From the IMG/VR virus record IMGVR_UViG_3300033145_000777, positions 1 to 64,000 of that record: 64,000 nt of DNA, one strand, 5' to 3'. Positions within the stretch are counted from its first letter, which is position 1. Each line of letters opens with the position of its first letter. A model generated the notes under the pieces. That model searched no databases and was not told where the DNA came from. It saw nothing but the letters and a program-made list of their open reading frames with translations. Shown piece by piece: positions 24,119 to 34,065 of the stretch. Source of the stretch: a virus. A program made the translations under genes and the position numbers.

Positions 24119-27100
24119 AGTATTTAGTATTGTAGCATACGTTAAAGCCCGTGTAGATGAGGCTAAGAGGGATTTTGCAACATTTCAAAAATCAGTTGAC
24201 GACAGCAAACAAAGCCTAGATAATTTGGGAACAGCAGGTGACGTTGCAGCTGGGATCCTCATTCAACAATTCAGTCAGAACGTAGTCAGGGCATTCGAGA
24301 CATTTGGAAGAGTCACTGTAGACTCGTTTGCAGATTTTGAGACAGCAACTGCACGTATCATAGCCACAACTGGAGCAACAGGAGATGAGCTGATAGAGCT
24401 CACAAGCATTATTGAAGAATCGGCTATGACACTTGGAACCGATTTCGGTGTAGGTGCAGCAAGTGCAATGAGTGGGCTTGAGTCTTTGGTTAAGGCAGGA
24501 TTAGACCCAGCAACTGAAGCAACCCAAGCACTGGAAGGAGTCTTACAACTAGCCACGATTGAGCAGATGAACACAGCATCTGCCGCTAACATGGTTATAG
24601 CTGCAATGACTCAGTATGGTCTAAAGGCAAAGGATACCACCAGAATAGTTGACGGGTTCGTTCAAGCATCAGCAGCTGGAATTGACACTGCAGCAGGATA
24701 TGCTAGTGGTCTCGCAAACGTAGGAGCAACGGCAGCCTCAATGGGGTTCAGCATGGAAGAGACATTGGCTACCCTAGTCCAAATAGACGCTTCCCAGAAA
24801 GATGCACGAAGATCAGGAACATTCCTTAACAGGATGCTTATTGACCTAGCATCCAAATCAAAAGACGCAGGACTGGAAATCTACAACGCAGACGGCTCAA
24901 TGCGATCTATGGATGATATTATCACTGAGCTAAGGGTCAAGATTCAAGGATTCGGCAACGATCAAGCAGCAGTAAACGAATGGCTAGGACAATTCCAGTC
25001 ACTCTCACAGAGAGCCATACTCTCCCTAGTAAACTACGATGGAACAATAGAAGACACCCAGATCAAACTCCAAGGTATGTCAGGTGCCCAGGAAACAGCT
25101 AACGTAATTCTAGACACCTACGCTGGTCGCCTTGCTGTAGCTGATGCAAAACAGGAAAGTGCAGCTATTGGGATGGGTGAAGTAACCTCTGAATTGAGTA
25201 TAATGAGTGCAGAGTTCATGGCGTCCCTTGGACCCGTAGGTCTCTTAGCAGACTCCCTTGGCCCACCTATGCTTAGTGGAGCAATGCAGGGCGTTACAAT
25301 GGTCTTCGTTCCACAGCTGATTAAAACCCTCGGGCAAATGGTAGCCCAGATGGGTTTAGCAACAACCGCATCCACCATCCTTGGAGGTGCAATGAACATC
25401 ATGACAGGTCCCATAGGGTGGATTACCCTTGCGGTGGGAGCCCTAGCTTTGGCTTGGAGTAATGATTGGGGAGGCATACAGGAAAAGACAGGTGCTGTGA
25501 TTGACTTCATTATGGAGAAGATTGCTTGGGTCACTGATGGGATCTCTTGGTTTGGAGACTCTGTTAGAGGAATACTCAAATGGGTTGGAGATGGATGGAC
25601 GGCATTAAATGACACTATCGGTGAGCAACTAGGTAGTCAAGTCGTACTTGTTGAATCAGCTCTTGACGATGAGCTGAATGCAATAGAAGATAGCTATGCT
25701 GACCAGGTTAGTTTAATCAAAGAATCCTATGTAGAAAGACTATCAGATATAGATGCAGCATTAGCGGGTCAACTCAACGTCTCTGAGTCACACTATGAGG
25801 ACTTGAAGAGACTGGCAGAAGAAGCTCATGAAACAGCGTTAACTGATTTACAGGAGCATTGGGTAGACCAGATTGATGAAACAGCTGAAGGCTGGGAAAG
25901 CGTAGTTGAGGAATACGAGAGCCATTACGCTGATATAATTAATGAAACAACCGAAAGCTATAGCAACCTGCTTTCTGAAACCGAGACATTCTATGATGAT
26001 ATGCTTGCAGAGCAGAATGCGTTCCTAGTTGCAATAAGGGAAGGTCGAAACCGTGATCTTGATGACCTTGAACTCAATTTCCTGTTAGAAAAGAAGAAAC
26101 TCGAAAACCAGCTTGAAAAGAAGAAAATCTCAAAATTCGAATATGAGAAAGATATGGAGAAGCTGGAGAAAGACTACCGGGAGAAGAGGGCAGAAATCAG
26201 GGATGATTACCGCATACAGGAACTGCAGGCGGAAGAAACCTTCAGGACTGAGGAGGAACGCATTAACTCTGAGAGAGCCGATGCCCTTGAAACCATTGAA
26301 AAGGATAAGGCAGATGAGTTAGAGCGTATCAACGAAGAACAGAACGCAGCCATTCAACTGATTAGAGACGCGGAAGCCGAGCTTGCAGAGCAACATGCAA
26401 AGGAGTTAGAACAGCTTGCACTAGATCATGCAGCTGAACAAGCCCTAATTACATTAGAGGCTAATCGAGAACAGCAAAGGCTCACATTAGCGAACCAAGA
26501 AACACTCAAGAGGTTAGAAACAAAGCTTTACACCGACCTCGAAACAGCTGAGGAGGAGCATAAAACAGTTGTCACTGACACATGGACGGACATGTGGGAT
26601 GACCAGATGCAAACAACTAGAGACGCCACTAATGACATTGAAACAAACGTAGCTAACATGGATTCAGCCCTAGCCACCTCGATAGAAGGTCTTAGAGATT
26701 GGGCTTCAGACGTCGTTGATGCAGCAAAAAGTGCATATAATAAGGCTAAGGATTGGTGGGACAAAATCTCACGCGGAAATAAAAGCAGTGGAGGCGGCGG
26801 AGGCTCGCGTGATGGAGATGACACCGTAGTTACTGCCCCTGATCTTGATGCTGGAGACACATCACCTTCCACAGAAGGACCATGGGGTGGTAGCGAAAGA
26901 TTTGCGCTTGCCGAGGGCTTTGAGGGATGGGTTGATAAACCCACTAACTTCCTTGCAGGTGAGGCAGGACCCGAATACGTAAGCGTCACGCCCTCAGGAG
27001 CTTCCCGCCAGATTGCTGGCAAGACCACGATCATACATGGTCCTCTTCTTACCATTGAAGGAAGTGCTGATGAGAAGACAGCCAAGCTCGCAGCTAAACT

Positions 27101-27128
27101 TATTATGAGTGAACTGAGGAAATATTGA
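24111..27128 (+). CDS. Tape measure protein
   Basis: 1005 aa. Residues 20-330 are a TP901-type tape-measure core (DFETATARIIATTGATGDE, GLESLVKAGLDPATEATQAL). Hydrophobic segments occupy about 370-460 (GPIGWITLAVGALALAW). A very long charged coiled coil covers about 515-860. A Gly-rich linker leads to the common ending FLAGEAGPEYVSVTP. By the usual 1.5 angstrom per residue the tail would be near 150 nm, fitting a long-tailed virion. No sheath gene is visible, so a siphovirus-like form is likely. Confidence 0.9.
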   Translation: MSEVFSIVAYVKARVDEAKRDFATFQKSVDDSKQSLDNLGTAGDVAAGILIQQFSQNVVRAFETFGRVTVDSFADFETATARIIATTGATGDELIELTSIIEESAMTLGTDFGVGAASAMSGLESLVKAGLDPATEATQALEGVLQLATIEQMNTASAANMVIAAMTQYGLKAKDTTRIVDGFVQASAAGIDTAAGYASGLANVGATAASMGFSMEETLATLVQIDASQKDARRSGTFLNRMLIDLASKSKDAGLEIYNADGSMRSMDDIITELRVKIQGFGNDQAAVNEWLGQFQSLSQRAILSLVNYDGTIEDTQIKLQGMSGAQETANVILDTYAGRLAVADAKQESAAIGMGEVTSELSIMSAEFMASLGPVGLLADSLGPPMLSGAMQGVTMVFVPQLIKTLGQMVAQMGLATTASTILGGAMNIMTGPIGWITLAVGALALAWSNDWGGIQEKTGAVIDFIMEKIAWVTDGISWFGDSVRGILKWVGDGWTALNDTIGEQLGSQVVLVESALDDELNAIEDSYADQVSLIKESYVERLSDIDAALAGQLNVSESHYEDLKRLAEEAHETALTDLQEHWVDQIDETAEGWESVVEEYESHYADIINETTESYSNLLSETETFYDDMLAEQNAFLVAIREGRNRDLDDLELNFLLEKKKLENQLEKKKISKFEYEKDMEKLEKDYREKRAEIRDDYRIQELQAEETFRTEEERINSERADALETIEKDKADELERINEEQNAAIQLIRDAEAELAEQHAKELEQLALDHAAEQALITLEANREQQRLTLANQETLKRLETKLYTDLETAEEEHKTVVTDTWTDMWDDQMQTTRDATNDIETNVANMDSALATSIEGLRDWASDVVDAAKSAYNKAKDWWDKISRGNKSSGGGGGSRDGDDTVVTAPDLDAGDTSPSTEGPWGGSERFALAEGFEGWVDKPTNFLAGEAGPEYVSVTPSGASRQIAGKTTIIHGPLLTIEGSADEKTAKLAAKLIMSELRKY

Positions 27129-27200
27129 TACATAGATATTCTTGGAATCGTAAACCATATAGCATCCACCTGCATCTATATTTTAAGAGGATAATCTGTT

Positions 27201-28817
27201 ATGGGGTTTCCAGTAGGTCAACCAATATCAGTTAGGTATCATCACGGAACATCAGGAGTAACGCTTCTATGTAGAATAGCCGATGAATCAGACGGCGTGT
27301 TTGGGGCTGAACTCACTATGACTGAGAACGCCGCTTTCCTGGCTGCCGGGTGGCCAGGAGTATATGAGACCATTTTCACACCTGATGCGGTGGGTAACTG
27401 GAAGGCGTACCTCAAATACGGTCCATACCGGATAGGTCAGCAATTCTTCCGGGTTGGGGAAGGTGATGGTTTACCTTTCACAGCGACAGCGAGTAGCACA
27501 ACGACCCTGACGGATGCAGACCTACTTGATGTTGCGAATAACTACATTGGTCAGTACGCGGTTCCCCTCAGCGGGAACATGGCTGGGCAGGGCAGACTCA
27601 TCACCGAGTATAACGATACAAACATGATCACTGTCTCACCTGCTTGGGCGGAAGACCCCGGCTCAGTGGACTTTGAGATAAGACCCACCCCATTAGGGTC
27701 ACTGCTTGGTGTTACACCCGGTTCTTGGTATGATGGGACGGCGCAGCAAAGCCTCGCAGATATGCCTGTCGTACAAGTTACCATGACGGTGCAGAAGGAA
27801 TCAAGAGTAGATCAAGCAAGTATGGTTGTAGCAACTTTGTCTCTCCACAACCTTAGAACTGATTCAGATAAAATACTGCAACCTGAATACTCAGGGTTTG
27901 TTATTTACATCCAACGTTTCAGACCAGGAACTGATGCAGATTGGACTAACGTAGTTGCAGGAGGTGCATTAACTGGGGTTGCAGGATACGCTTATTATGA
28001 TTATCACTTCCCTACCGCTAGTTGGAAGGATGGAGATTTAATCAGATATGCAATACAAGACGGTCAAATAGAAATTCCTGCTGGAAGTGGACAAACATTC
28101 TTTGTACCATATTTATTCGATTACGGTGTAATCGGTGGAACCAGCGCTCTTATTGAGATGAGTGGGCATCCTTTCCTCGGGGAATCAGATGATGCCACGG
28201 TTAACACCCTTACCTGTGCGGAGCTTACGGCTACTGCGGAGATGTATGTGGGTCAGATGCTTGTCCCGTTGGATGGTGCCTGTGTGCAGCAGGGACGGCT
28301 GATAATTGACTTCGATGAAACCACCGATGTTTTAACGGTGATGCCTGATTGGCCCAGTGACCCTGATGCAGTAGATGATATACGGTTCACGATTATTCCC
28401 TCCCCGGTTAACGCCCTTATGGTAGCGGGTAAAGGACTTGAAGCAATCTTTGACATCGTTGACGACGTACCTGTTCTTGTCAGAGTAGGTGGGATTCATG
28501 ATCAAAGTGACGCTGCGGGCACAGAGGATGATCTTGTTAAATATGATGCTCCTGGAGGGAACTGGAACCCAACCAAGTTCCTCATCGATCTCACAGAGAT
28601 GGCGGCTGTTGATGACTTGGATGTAAAGGTGTACTACCGCATGACTGCGTTGGGTAACTATATCTTGGAGACCGATGAGAACTTCATTAACGCACAAACC
28701 ATAGACTGCAAAGTGTTCGATCTGCAACCTAACAGGTTCGGCATGAAGATTACGACTACTCAAAACGCGGGAGTGGCAAGGGATTGGGATTGGGAAATGT
28801 ACTCGGAGGAATCATAG
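27201..28817 (+). CDS. Tail protein with internal repeat
   Basis: 538 aa. An Ig-like N-terminus (residues 1-90) is followed by two copies of a module of about 75 residues: one with YIGQYAVPLSGNMAGQGRLI (near 115), the other with YVGQMLVPLDGACVQQGRLI (near 350), each ending in a PSP/TPL strand. Lies after the tape measure, so a distal tail or adhesion protein is likely. A possible TATA (CTATATTTTAAG) lies in the 72-bp gap upstream. Confidence 0.65.
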   Translation: MGFPVGQPISVRYHHGTSGVTLLCRIADESDGVFGAELTMTENAAFLAAGWPGVYETIFTPDAVGNWKAYLKYGPYRIGQQFFRVGEGDGLPFTATASSTTTLTDADLLDVANNYIGQYAVPLSGNMAGQGRLITEYNDTNMITVSPAWAEDPGSVDFEIRPTPLGSLLGVTPGSWYDGTAQQSLADMPVVQVTMTVQKESRVDQASMVVATLSLHNLRTDSDKILQPEYSGFVIYIQRFRPGTDADWTNVVAGGALTGVAGYAYYDYHFPTASWKDGDLIRYAIQDGQIEIPAGSGQTFFVPYLFDYGVIGGTSALIEMSGHPFLGESDDATVNTLTCAELTATAEMYVGQMLVPLDGACVQQGRLIIDFDETTDVLTVMPDWPSDPDAVDDIRFTIIPSPVNALMVAGKGLEAIFDIVDDVPVLVRVGGIHDQSDAAGTEDDLVKYDAPGGNWNPTKFLIDLTEMAAVDDLDVKVYYRMTALGNYILETDENFINAQTIDCKVFDLQPNRFGMKITTTQNAGVARDWDWEMYSEES

Positions 28818-29540
28818 ATGTCATCTTCAATAAGTAGACAGAACAAGAAACTGTTAAAACAACTTGCGCCAGGGGCTCACCGGGAGAAAGTTTACCCATA
28901 CGACACCCTCGGAGGCATAATTGTATGCGGGAACACGGTATGGGGTGACACCGTAAGCATTGTGCCAGTTGACGGCTTACTCGCTGGCTATGGATGGGAA
29001 GTGGGAGGTGACCCGTTACCATATCATATCGTAGGGTTTGACATAGTTAGTAAGTCTAACCCAACGGTTCAATATGTATTGAATTTTATCAGACTCGTTA
29101 AAACTAGTGCTCAAGTACTTAACGTAGACAGTGGCTTAGGTGAGGCACCTGCTGACCGTATCTACGTTCCACTCACCGGAGGCTTTGAGGTTGATGATTG
29201 GGTGTGGGTTGTTGCTGATGATGAACTCGGAGGAGAACTCAGCCAGATTGACTCCATTGATCCAGATAACTATCTGGACATGGATGGTGACCTCGCGGCT
29301 CTCTATGCAACAGCTGAGAACGCGGTGGTGTACCTCGTGAGGAGGCTCACTTATGAAGGACAGTATCGAAGTATCTGGACGAGTTTCAGTGCAGCTAGTA
29401 CAAAGGAAATGCAACATGTAACCCTCCACGCCGGTAGGGAGATGGAGGCAGGTGATGATTTGATTGCAAGGGGTATTAGCAGTGAAGCTGGTACGCCTGA
29501 GGTGTACGTCACTGTTGTATATGATGATCAAGCGGAGTAG
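28818..29540 (+). CDS. Tail-module structural protein, 240 aa
   Basis: Beta-rich, with a DRIYVPLTGGFEVDDWVWVV segment resembling the repeat module of the upstream gene (xxYVPLxG). Abuts the previous stop. Probably a virion component; no family recognised. Confidence 0.6.
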   Translation: MSSSISRQNKKLLKQLAPGAHREKVYPYDTLGGIIVCGNTVWGDTVSIVPVDGLLAGYGWEVGGDPLPYHIVGFDIVSKSNPTVQYVLNFIRLVKTSAQVLNVDSGLGEAPADRIYVPLTGGFEVDDWVWVVADDELGGELSQIDSIDPDNYLDMDGDLAALYATAENAVVYLVRRLTYEGQYRSIWTSFSAASTKEMQHVTLHAGREMEAGDDLIARGISSEAGTPEVYVTVVYDDQAE

Positions 29541-29551
29541 GTGGTGAGAAG

Positions 29552-29797
29552 ATGAGTATAATAGATTTTAAACAGATCGCGGCGGAGGCACTCATTGTCA
29601 GTAAGGAGCTTCGGCGGCTTGGCACTGAGATGCGTGTGTTCTGCACCAAAGTTGTGAACATTGAGGCTGAGGATAAGGATGGGGTTGAGACTGTGTTGAA
29701 ACCCGAGGAGATGAAGACACGGTACATGGAGCTTCGGGCGCAGATTGCGGCGATTGAGTTCCCAACCAAAGTCACACCACCGGAGGTTGACCCATAA
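29552..29797 (+). CDS. Small helical protein in tail module, 81 aa
   Basis: Two predicted helices (ALIVSKELRRLGTEMRVF and EMKTRYMELRAQIAAIEF) and a Pro-rich end. The stop overlaps the next ATG. Possibly a chaperone or fibre connector. Confidence 0.55.
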   Translation: MSIIDFKQIAAEALIVSKELRRLGTEMRVFCTKVVNIEAEDKDGVETVLKPEEMKTRYMELRAQIAAIEFPTKVTPPEVDP

Positions 29798-31206
29798 TGG
29801 TGCTTGAAGAACATCTTGTCTGTGACCTCAGGATGAACGAAGGCAGCGGCACAGTCACCCGTGATCGGAGTGGGAATGATGCTAAGGGAACCTTCGGGGC
29901 AGGAGGCGAGGCTCCGTCATGGGCTGACGGAAAATGGGGTATAGGAAAAGCTCTATCCTTTGATGGTGGAGACATCCTCACAGTTAATGACTTAATCACA
30001 TTACTTGCTGCCGTGGAATCTGGGGCTATTGAGGCATGGGCGAAAATTGACACCGACGCAGGAGCCAATGAGACTATATTCAGCGTGTCAAGGAACGTAA
30101 ACGCCACTCTAACTGAACTACTAGTCCTATATAATACAGGTGGGGCTACCGATAACTTCATAATAGTGTTAAGAGTGGACGGGACAACTCAATGGTCGGC
30201 AGCGAGTGCCGTAGGTACTGTTGACCCGTATATTGGAGAATATGTTCACTTGGTTTTAACTCAAGATGGGATTGAGCCCACTTTGTCTATTAACGGGAAC
30301 TTATCTCCGTTGATTTTTAGTGATGAGACTGATAAAACAGCGTGGTTTAAGGCATTGATAACGGATGCCGCCAGCCCATCTGATGTGGCTACTGTTGGGG
30401 CGGTTATAAGAAATGGCGCCAAATCAATACACCTCACTGGTGATGTTCAGGTTCTCCGGGTCTATGATGCTGTGCCTTCTCCTCAGCAAGTTCGGGCGTT
30501 GTATGCGGAGGGACTCATTAAGCTCCGTGATGGTAGGGTGTTGGATATGCCTTTCAACGAAGGCTCAGGAACCGTGACAAGGGATAGAAGCCCATCAGAC
30601 ATTCAGGGTGTTTTGACTCCGGGGGCAGGAGGATGGGTAGAAGGAAGAAACGGGAGGCAGGCGATTGATTTCGATGGCGCCGATACTAGGGTGAATTGTG
30701 GGAATCCGTCCTCTGTTGACAACATCTTTGATGGTGGTGGTTCGCTTAGTGTGTGGATTAACCCAGACTCAGATGGAGAAGCAGGATCAGGGAGAATATT
30801 CGATAAACGAGATCCGGGGTGGCTATGTCTTGTCAAATCCGAAGCTGGTGGAAAAGTTGAGGTTAGGCTACATCAGGACTTTGATATAACTGACGGGGTG
30901 TGGGACACAACATTCCCAATAGTTGTGATTGGAGAAGACACCCATTTGGTGATAACTTACGACAGCATGGATGTTGGAAATGACCCGATTTTCTACATAA
31001 ACGGAGTGTCATACACTGTAGACAATGGAATAACAGAGACAACCACTCCCGAGGGTTCTAGTGCGGATGACAGCACAAAGAGCCTTGGATTAGGTGGGAG
31101 GACAACTGGAACTAATGTTTTCGATGGCAAAATCGACTCACCCCTTCTTTATAAAAGAATTCTTTCTCCAAGAGAAGTTCGTGAACTGTACGAGGCGACA
31201 AAGTAA
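29797..31206 (+). CDS. Tandem LamG/ConA-like virion protein
   Basis: 469 aa in two homologous halves. Each begins with [LM]NEGSGTVTRDRS-like sequence (near residues 11 and 250), has a KALSFDGGD or QAIDFDGADTRVNC strand and ends with a [QR]VRALYxEG/REVRELYEAT helix. These are laminin-G/concanavalin folds that bind sugars. Near the tail tip it may recognise host surface glycans or the virus's own glycan. Confidence 0.75.
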   Translation: MVLEEHLVCDLRMNEGSGTVTRDRSGNDAKGTFGAGGEAPSWADGKWGIGKALSFDGGDILTVNDLITLLAAVESGAIEAWAKIDTDAGANETIFSVSRNVNATLTELLVLYNTGGATDNFIIVLRVDGTTQWSAASAVGTVDPYIGEYVHLVLTQDGIEPTLSINGNLSPLIFSDETDKTAWFKALITDAASPSDVATVGAVIRNGAKSIHLTGDVQVLRVYDAVPSPQQVRALYAEGLIKLRDGRVLDMPFNEGSGTVTRDRSPSDIQGVLTPGAGGWVEGRNGRQAIDFDGADTRVNCGNPSSVDNIFDGGGSLSVWINPDSDGEAGSGRIFDKRDPGWLCLVKSEAGGKVEVRLHQDFDITDGVWDTTFPIVVIGEDTHLVITYDSMDVGNDPIFYINGVSYTVDNGITETTTPEGSSADDSTKSLGLGGRTTGTNVFDGKIDSPLLYKRILSPREVRELYEATK

Positions 31207-31358
31207 TGAGTTTCTTTGATACGTTTATCGCACCAAAACCGCTTAAAGACCAGCAACGGATTGTAAACTGGCCACCGTCAATGGAGTTAGAGACTGTTAA
31301 GCACGATCAGGACTTAAGTATCCTGAAACATGATATAGTGTTGGTGATACCTGAATGA
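31206..31358 (+). CDS. Small tail-module protein, 50 aa
   Basis: ATG overlaps the previous stop by one base. Contains a WPPSMELE segment and a C-terminal strand. Not recognised; kept because of the tight coupling and position. The 112 bp that follow hold only very short frames. Confidence 0.5.
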   Translation: MSFFDTFIAPKPLKDQQRIVNWPPSMELETVKHDQDLSILKHDIVLVIPE

Positions 31359-31470
31359 CTTTAACAGTTCACATACGAGACGACGACCTTCAATGTTTGG
31401 AATAGGAAGAGAGTTCCGTGAGAGGTATGTGCAGAGATTAAATTCATAGTCAAAAAGGAGAAAAGAAACA

Positions 31471-33246
31471 ATGGGTCGGCTGTCGAGTAACGTTATATCA
31501 GGACCCGGTACTTGGGGTATGACTACAGACCACTCAATCATCATGAACGTTATCCCGCAGGATCACATAGCAGACGCGAACCTTTGGTATGGCAGAGTAG
31601 TGGTAACAGACTTAGATGACGTTCAACATGACTTGACCCCCATGAACCTCAGCTCAAGCGACGTCCTGAAGCTGAACCTAGATCACCTGAAAGCAGATGA
31701 CTTTTACTTCTCCTTCGAGGACTACGCTGGTGACAAAAGAGATTGGCTGGAAAGAGGTTGTATGGTCGAGATATTCATCGACAGGTTCACTCCTGCAACT
31801 ACGTTGAGACTCTATGGGATGGTCGAGCTGGTAAATGAAACATGGCCGTTACCATCCACCGTCATAGTCACAGCTACTGGACGAGATAAATTCAGCATAT
31901 ATTTAGATAGAGTAATAACTGAAACATACCTAGATAAAGAGGTCAGCGTTATCGTAAAAGACCTGTTAACATTATATGCTCCAGAGATTGACCAAACGAA
32001 TATAGATGTAACGACGACAACTCTTGATGACGCCAGATTCCCATATCGTCCTCTAAAGGAAGTATTAAACTACCTAGCCACGGTCAGCGGGTTCACATAT
32101 CGCTGTGACCCATCTCTTAACTTCTACTGGAAGAAAACGAAAACCGAGGACACTTTCATAACCTATCTCAACACGGACATGGATGCAACCCCAGATAAAA
32201 TATCAAGCCTCTACCCAATCAAAAACAGGGTATATGTGTTAGGCGGTGACTACATGGAGGTAGATCAGGAGTCTACTACAGTTGCTGCAACGAAGAACAC
32301 AAAAGACTTCTGGTACGCCCAAAGATTTACCCCAGAACGCTCCAGCCTTAATCAAGTAAGTCTCCACCTAAAGAGAACAGGTGATCCAGATAACCTAGAG
32401 GGAGAGATAAGAAGCGATGACCCAGGCAATGGACCCTCCGAGGTTCTAGGAACTTTCACGATAGACGCAGATTTCATTGGCACAACTGCAACATGGAGAC
32501 CTACCCGAGTTGACGCCGATCTTCGTGTAGGCTTCGATTATTGGATTGTCTTGAGGAAAACCGGAGATGCTGCTAATAACTATGAATGGTCAGATGATAA
32601 CAACAACACTGGTGTAAACGCAAACTCAGGTAACGGTGTCGCTGGAAACTGGATCGTACAGGCTGCAAGCTACCTATTTGCCTTCAAAACACATTACTCT
32701 GTTCCAGTAATAGCTGTGAAACAGGACTACGACTCAGGGGAGAAGTACATAATATGGCGAGAACACGTTCACAGGGATGAAGCCATAGCATCACGGGCAG
32801 TAGCTAAACAGACAGCACAGGCATTACTCGATGAACTTGTAGACGAAACCCCTAGCATAAAATCATTGAACACCATAGACCAGGACACTGTCCCTGATCA
32901 AGGTAAACTAATCACCCTCGACTTGGAGCCTCTCAAAATAGACATGGTTCAATACCAAGTGAGACAGGTATCATTCGTCTTCAAGGGCGGTCAGGTAGGC
33001 ACTCACTATATGGATGTTTTCCTCGGAAGATCATCAGAGGAATTAGATGAATGGCTTAACAGGCTACGACTCGACATAGACCGGATCAGCATCGGCTCCT
33101 TCGGAGTTGAAGAGGGACTTGTCCCAATGGTTGAGGCTATAGGCCCCGACGAGGCAACAGCAGGAGACTCCCTCAACCTCACAGTAGTTGCTTCAGGGGC
33201 GTTTGAAATTGGCAGTGCTCGCATAGATTTCAGTGACATCTCATAG
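31471..33246 (+). CDS. Tail hub/baseplate protein with inserted beta-sandwich
   Basis: 591 aa. The first 260 residues (MVEIFIDRFTPATTLRLYGMV, LATVSGFTYRCDP) fit the gp27/hub-type tail proteins. About residues 280-400 (FWYAQRFTPERSSLNQVSLHL, YWIVLRKTGDA) look like a choice-of-anchor or CBM-like beta-sandwich inserted in the hub. The C-terminal part has a helix and an Ig-like end. GGAGAAAAG upstream is a likely ribosome-binding sequence. Confidence 0.65.
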   Translation: MGRLSSNVISGPGTWGMTTDHSIIMNVIPQDHIADANLWYGRVVVTDLDDVQHDLTPMNLSSSDVLKLNLDHLKADDFYFSFEDYAGDKRDWLERGCMVEIFIDRFTPATTLRLYGMVELVNETWPLPSTVIVTATGRDKFSIYLDRVITETYLDKEVSVIVKDLLTLYAPEIDQTNIDVTTTTLDDARFPYRPLKEVLNYLATVSGFTYRCDPSLNFYWKKTKTEDTFITYLNTDMDATPDKISSLYPIKNRVYVLGGDYMEVDQESTTVAATKNTKDFWYAQRFTPERSSLNQVSLHLKRTGDPDNLEGEIRSDDPGNGPSEVLGTFTIDADFIGTTATWRPTRVDADLRVGFDYWIVLRKTGDAANNYEWSDDNNNTGVNANSGNGVAGNWIVQAASYLFAFKTHYSVPVIAVKQDYDSGEKYIIWREHVHRDEAIASRAVAKQTAQALLDELVDETPSIKSLNTIDQDTVPDQGKLITLDLEPLKIDMVQYQVRQVSFVFKGGQVGTHYMDVFLGRSSEELDEWLNRLRLDIDRISIGSFGVEEGLVPMVEAIGPDEATAGDSLNLTVVASGAFEIGSARIDFSDIS

Positions 33247-33297
33247 ACTTCTCGGATATAGGATAATTTTTTATATTGTCAAATTTATGTTTAAATA

Positions 33298-34065
33298 ATG
33301 GCGAGAGATCCCAAAGGTAGATTTGTTAAAGGTCATATTCCTTGGATCAAGGGTAGAAAGGCGTCTGAGGAAACTAAGCAGAAACTTGTTGAAAGCCACA
33401 AGGGGCAGGTTCCTTGGAATAAGGGTGTAACAGGCTATACTACTTCATGGAAGGGTCGGAAACATTCTGAAGAAACTAAGCAAATATTGAAAGAAACCCG
33501 TAAGAGGCAGATATTCACTGACGAAACTCGGAAGAAAATGAGTGACACGAAGAAAAGAATGGGGAATGAACCTTTACTGAATCACATTAAAGAACACGGT
33601 TCATGGAATAAGGGCTTGACCAAGGAAACGGATGACCGGGTAAAAAAATACGGGGAGTCTCAGAAGGGTAAGGTCATTTCTGAGGAGACTAGGCAGAAAA
33701 ATCGTGAGGCCAGAATGAAACAGCGACTACCCAAAAAAGATACCTCTATTGAACTTGCCTTACAAAGGGGACTTGATGTGGTAGGCATTAACTATGACAC
33801 CCATCTTCCAGTCTGTGGTATATGTCAACCTGATATAGTTTTTCCTGAAATGAAACTCGCAGTTTTTGCTGATGGGGATTACTGGCATAACCTTCCCGGA
33901 AAAAGAGAAAAAGACTTAAAACAAAACCAAGTTTTGAAGGAGAACGGCTGGACAGTTCTCCGTTTCTGGGGACGTGAGATAAATTCTGATATAGAGGGTT
34001 GTGTTAATAAGATTAGGAAACATATAGGCTTTCTCATCAGGGTAGACAAGGACATGATGAAATGA
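33298..34065 (+). CDS. Vsr-like homing endonuclease with NUMOD3 repeats
   Basis: 255 aa. At least three NUMOD3-type DNA-binding repeats (KGRKASEETKQKL, KGRKHSEETKQIL, KGKVISEETRQK) occupy residues 15-145. The C-terminal domain is Vsr-like: SIELALQRGLD, CQPDIVFPEMKLAVFADGDY with WH, and TVLRFWGREI. This is the architecture of EDxHD-type freestanding homing endonucleases. It sits directly before, and overlaps by 4 bp, a tail gene that itself contains an intein. The 51-bp AT-rich gap upstream may hold its own promoter. Confidence 0.8.
   Translation: MARDPKGRFVKGHIPWIKGRKASEETKQKLVESHKGQVPWNKGVTGYTTSWKGRKHSEETKQILKETRKRQIFTDETRKKMSDTKKRMGNEPLLNHIKEHGSWNKGLTKETDDRVKKYGESQKGKVISEETRQKNREARMKQRLPKKDTSIELALQRGLDVVGINYDTHLPVCGICQPDIVFPEMKLAVFADGDYWHNLPGKREKDLKQNQVLKENGWTVLRFWGREINSDIEGCVNKIRKHIGFLIRVDKDMMK

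Noticed and set aside
26528-27175. Minus-strand open frame of 215 codons
   Set aside because: It lies fully opposite the tape-measure gene, has low-complexity Ser/Pro content and no ribosome-binding site; it is an antisense shadow.
31355-31449. Very short frames (15 and 18 codons) between the small tail gene and the hub gene
   Set aside because: Too short to support; the MFGIGREFRERY frame at 31393 might be a real peptide, but nothing else backs it.
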